In this document: piece after piece, positions 12,532-12,981 of the stretch
Layout of the letters: the number at the start of each line of letters is the position of its first letter
Position numbering within the stretch: the stretch's first letter is position 1
NCBI GenBank assembly: GCA_045629725.1
Contig: JAZQRT010000065.1
Coordinates: 1-12,981, forward strand
Length of the DNA stretch: 12,981 nt
From: SIG714 sp045629725
Lineage (GTDB): Bacteria > Bacillota > Clostridia > Oscillospirales > CAG-272
Direction of reading: 5' to 3'
Notes under the pieces: model-generated
Seen by the model: the letters and a program-made list of their open reading frames with translations, nothing else
The model's database searches: none
What the model was told of the DNA's origin: nothing
Program-made: the position numbers and the translations under genes

Positions 12532-12981
12532 TTATATCTTCATACATACGTCCCATGCGCCCCAGATAACGCTTCTGAGGTTACCGACCTTCGCGGCGTC
12601 GCCTATAACGTGTACGTTCTTTCCCTTTGGTGCAAGGGGTGCGGGATTATATCCAACGGACATGATAACGGAGTCCGCCTTGATCTCAAATATCTTTCCT
12701 TCCTTAACCTTGACCACAACAGAGCCCTCCTTGATCTCCTGAAGACCGGTTTCAAGGTATACGGGAACCTTATTGGTCTTGAAGCAATCTCTTAAATAAC
12801 TTGTGTTTGCAAGACAGATTCCCTTTGTGGTGATAAGATCGTCCTGCATTTCAACGATCGCAGGCTTCTTGCCCTGCAGGAAAAGCTCGTATGCGATCTC
12901 GCATCCTGTAAGACCGCCGCCGATGATCACAACGTTTTCTCCAACCGTCTTATTTCCGAGGAGATAGTCAACGGCTTCGAT
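12532..12981 (-). CDS. Old-Yellow-Enzyme-type FAD/NAD(P) oxidoreductase, C-terminal part (cut by window edge)
   Basis: The last 149 residues are in the window and the start lies beyond its right end. It contains a nucleotide-binding Rossmann fold (VVIIGGGLTGCEIAYEL, with G-x-G-x-x-G), an acidic strand end (PAIVEMQ) and the FAD-proximal SVGYNPAP and HVIGDAAKVGNLRSVIWGAW-D motifs. The last two are typical of the C-terminal domain of NADH:flavin oxidoreductases of the 2,4-dienoyl-CoA reductase/enoate reductase/BaiH group. The N-terminal FMN barrel and 4Fe-4S cluster region would be outside the window. It reduces a C=C or C=N bond of a small substrate. Its stop is 17 nt before the aconitase X large-subunit start, so the three genes form an operon. 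Substrate not visible. Confidence 0.86.
   Translation of the reverse strand: MEAVDYLLGNKTVGENVVIIGGGLTGCEIAYELFLQGKKPAIVEMQDDLITTKGICLANTSYLRDCFKTNKVPVYLETGLQEIKEGSVVVKVKEGKIFEIKADSVIMSVGYNPAPLAPKGKNVHVIGDAAKVGNLRSVIWGAWDVCMKI

Noticed and set aside
12515..12556. Upstream start of the aconitase X large subunit at 12556
   Set aside because: The extension overlaps the oxidoreductase gene and lacks a ribosome binding site; the ATG at 12514 has AAGGAGAT and matches the family start.

Overview
The window looks like a chromosomal segment of an anaerobic, probably gut-associated member of the Clostridia. This rests on a T-box leader, strong AGGAGG-type ribosome binding sites, consensus sigma-A promoters, single-domain chromate transporter pairs, a PaaK/ACT-domain pair, an aconitase X operon and Clostridia-like GNAT, DUF421 and SSS proteins. 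It is a sequence-only guess; there is no rRNA or other marker gene.

Layout. (1) 81-3072: a minus-strand operon of two short chromate (CHR-family) transporters, a SAM methyltransferase, a flavin split-barrel protein and a GrpB-family protein. It is read from a strong extended -10 promoter that overlaps a perfect inverted repeat, and it ends in a hairpin terminator at 81-108. (2) 3138-4671: a divergent, strongly promoted plus-strand gene for a membrane-anchored protein with about fourteen 26-residue tyrosine/acid-rich repeats. It is split into two frames by an A6 tract where the other copies have A5. (3) 4750-5475: a plus-strand GNAT acetyltransferase behind a structured leader with a terminator, which looks like a riboswitch or attenuator. 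(4) 5576-6179: a minus-strand GNAT preceded by the last 42 codons of a DAHP synthase gene (a remnant). (5) 6278-8417: a minus-strand operon of phenylacetate-CoA ligase and a double-ACT protein under a T-box leader whose specifier reads TTC (Phe). (6) 8449-9006: a minus-strand remnant of a sodium:solute symporter lacking its N-terminal third and an internal segment. (7) 9095-10279: plus-strand DUF421 membrane protein and a four-helix (ferritin-like) protein, ended by a strong terminator. (8) 10385-10718: a decayed REP-associated (Y1/HUH) transposase. (9) 10740-12981: a minus-strand operon of an Old-Yellow-Enzyme-type FAD oxidoreductase (cut by the window edge) and the large and small subunits of aconitase X, ended by a terminator.

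How the parts work together. The most coherent module is T-box(Phe)-paaK-ACT. Transcription that rises when tRNA-Phe is uncharged suggests the ligase activates phenylacetate so that phenylalanine can be made by reductive carboxylation, rather than serving phenylacetate breakdown. The aconitase X/oxidoreductase operon points to a dehydratase acting with a flavin reductase on a small hydroxy-acid or hydroxyproline-like substrate. The least explained items are the frame-split repeat protein and the structured leader of the 4903 acetyltransferase gene. Three gene remnants between 6 and 10.7 kb show that this stretch has been losing sequence.
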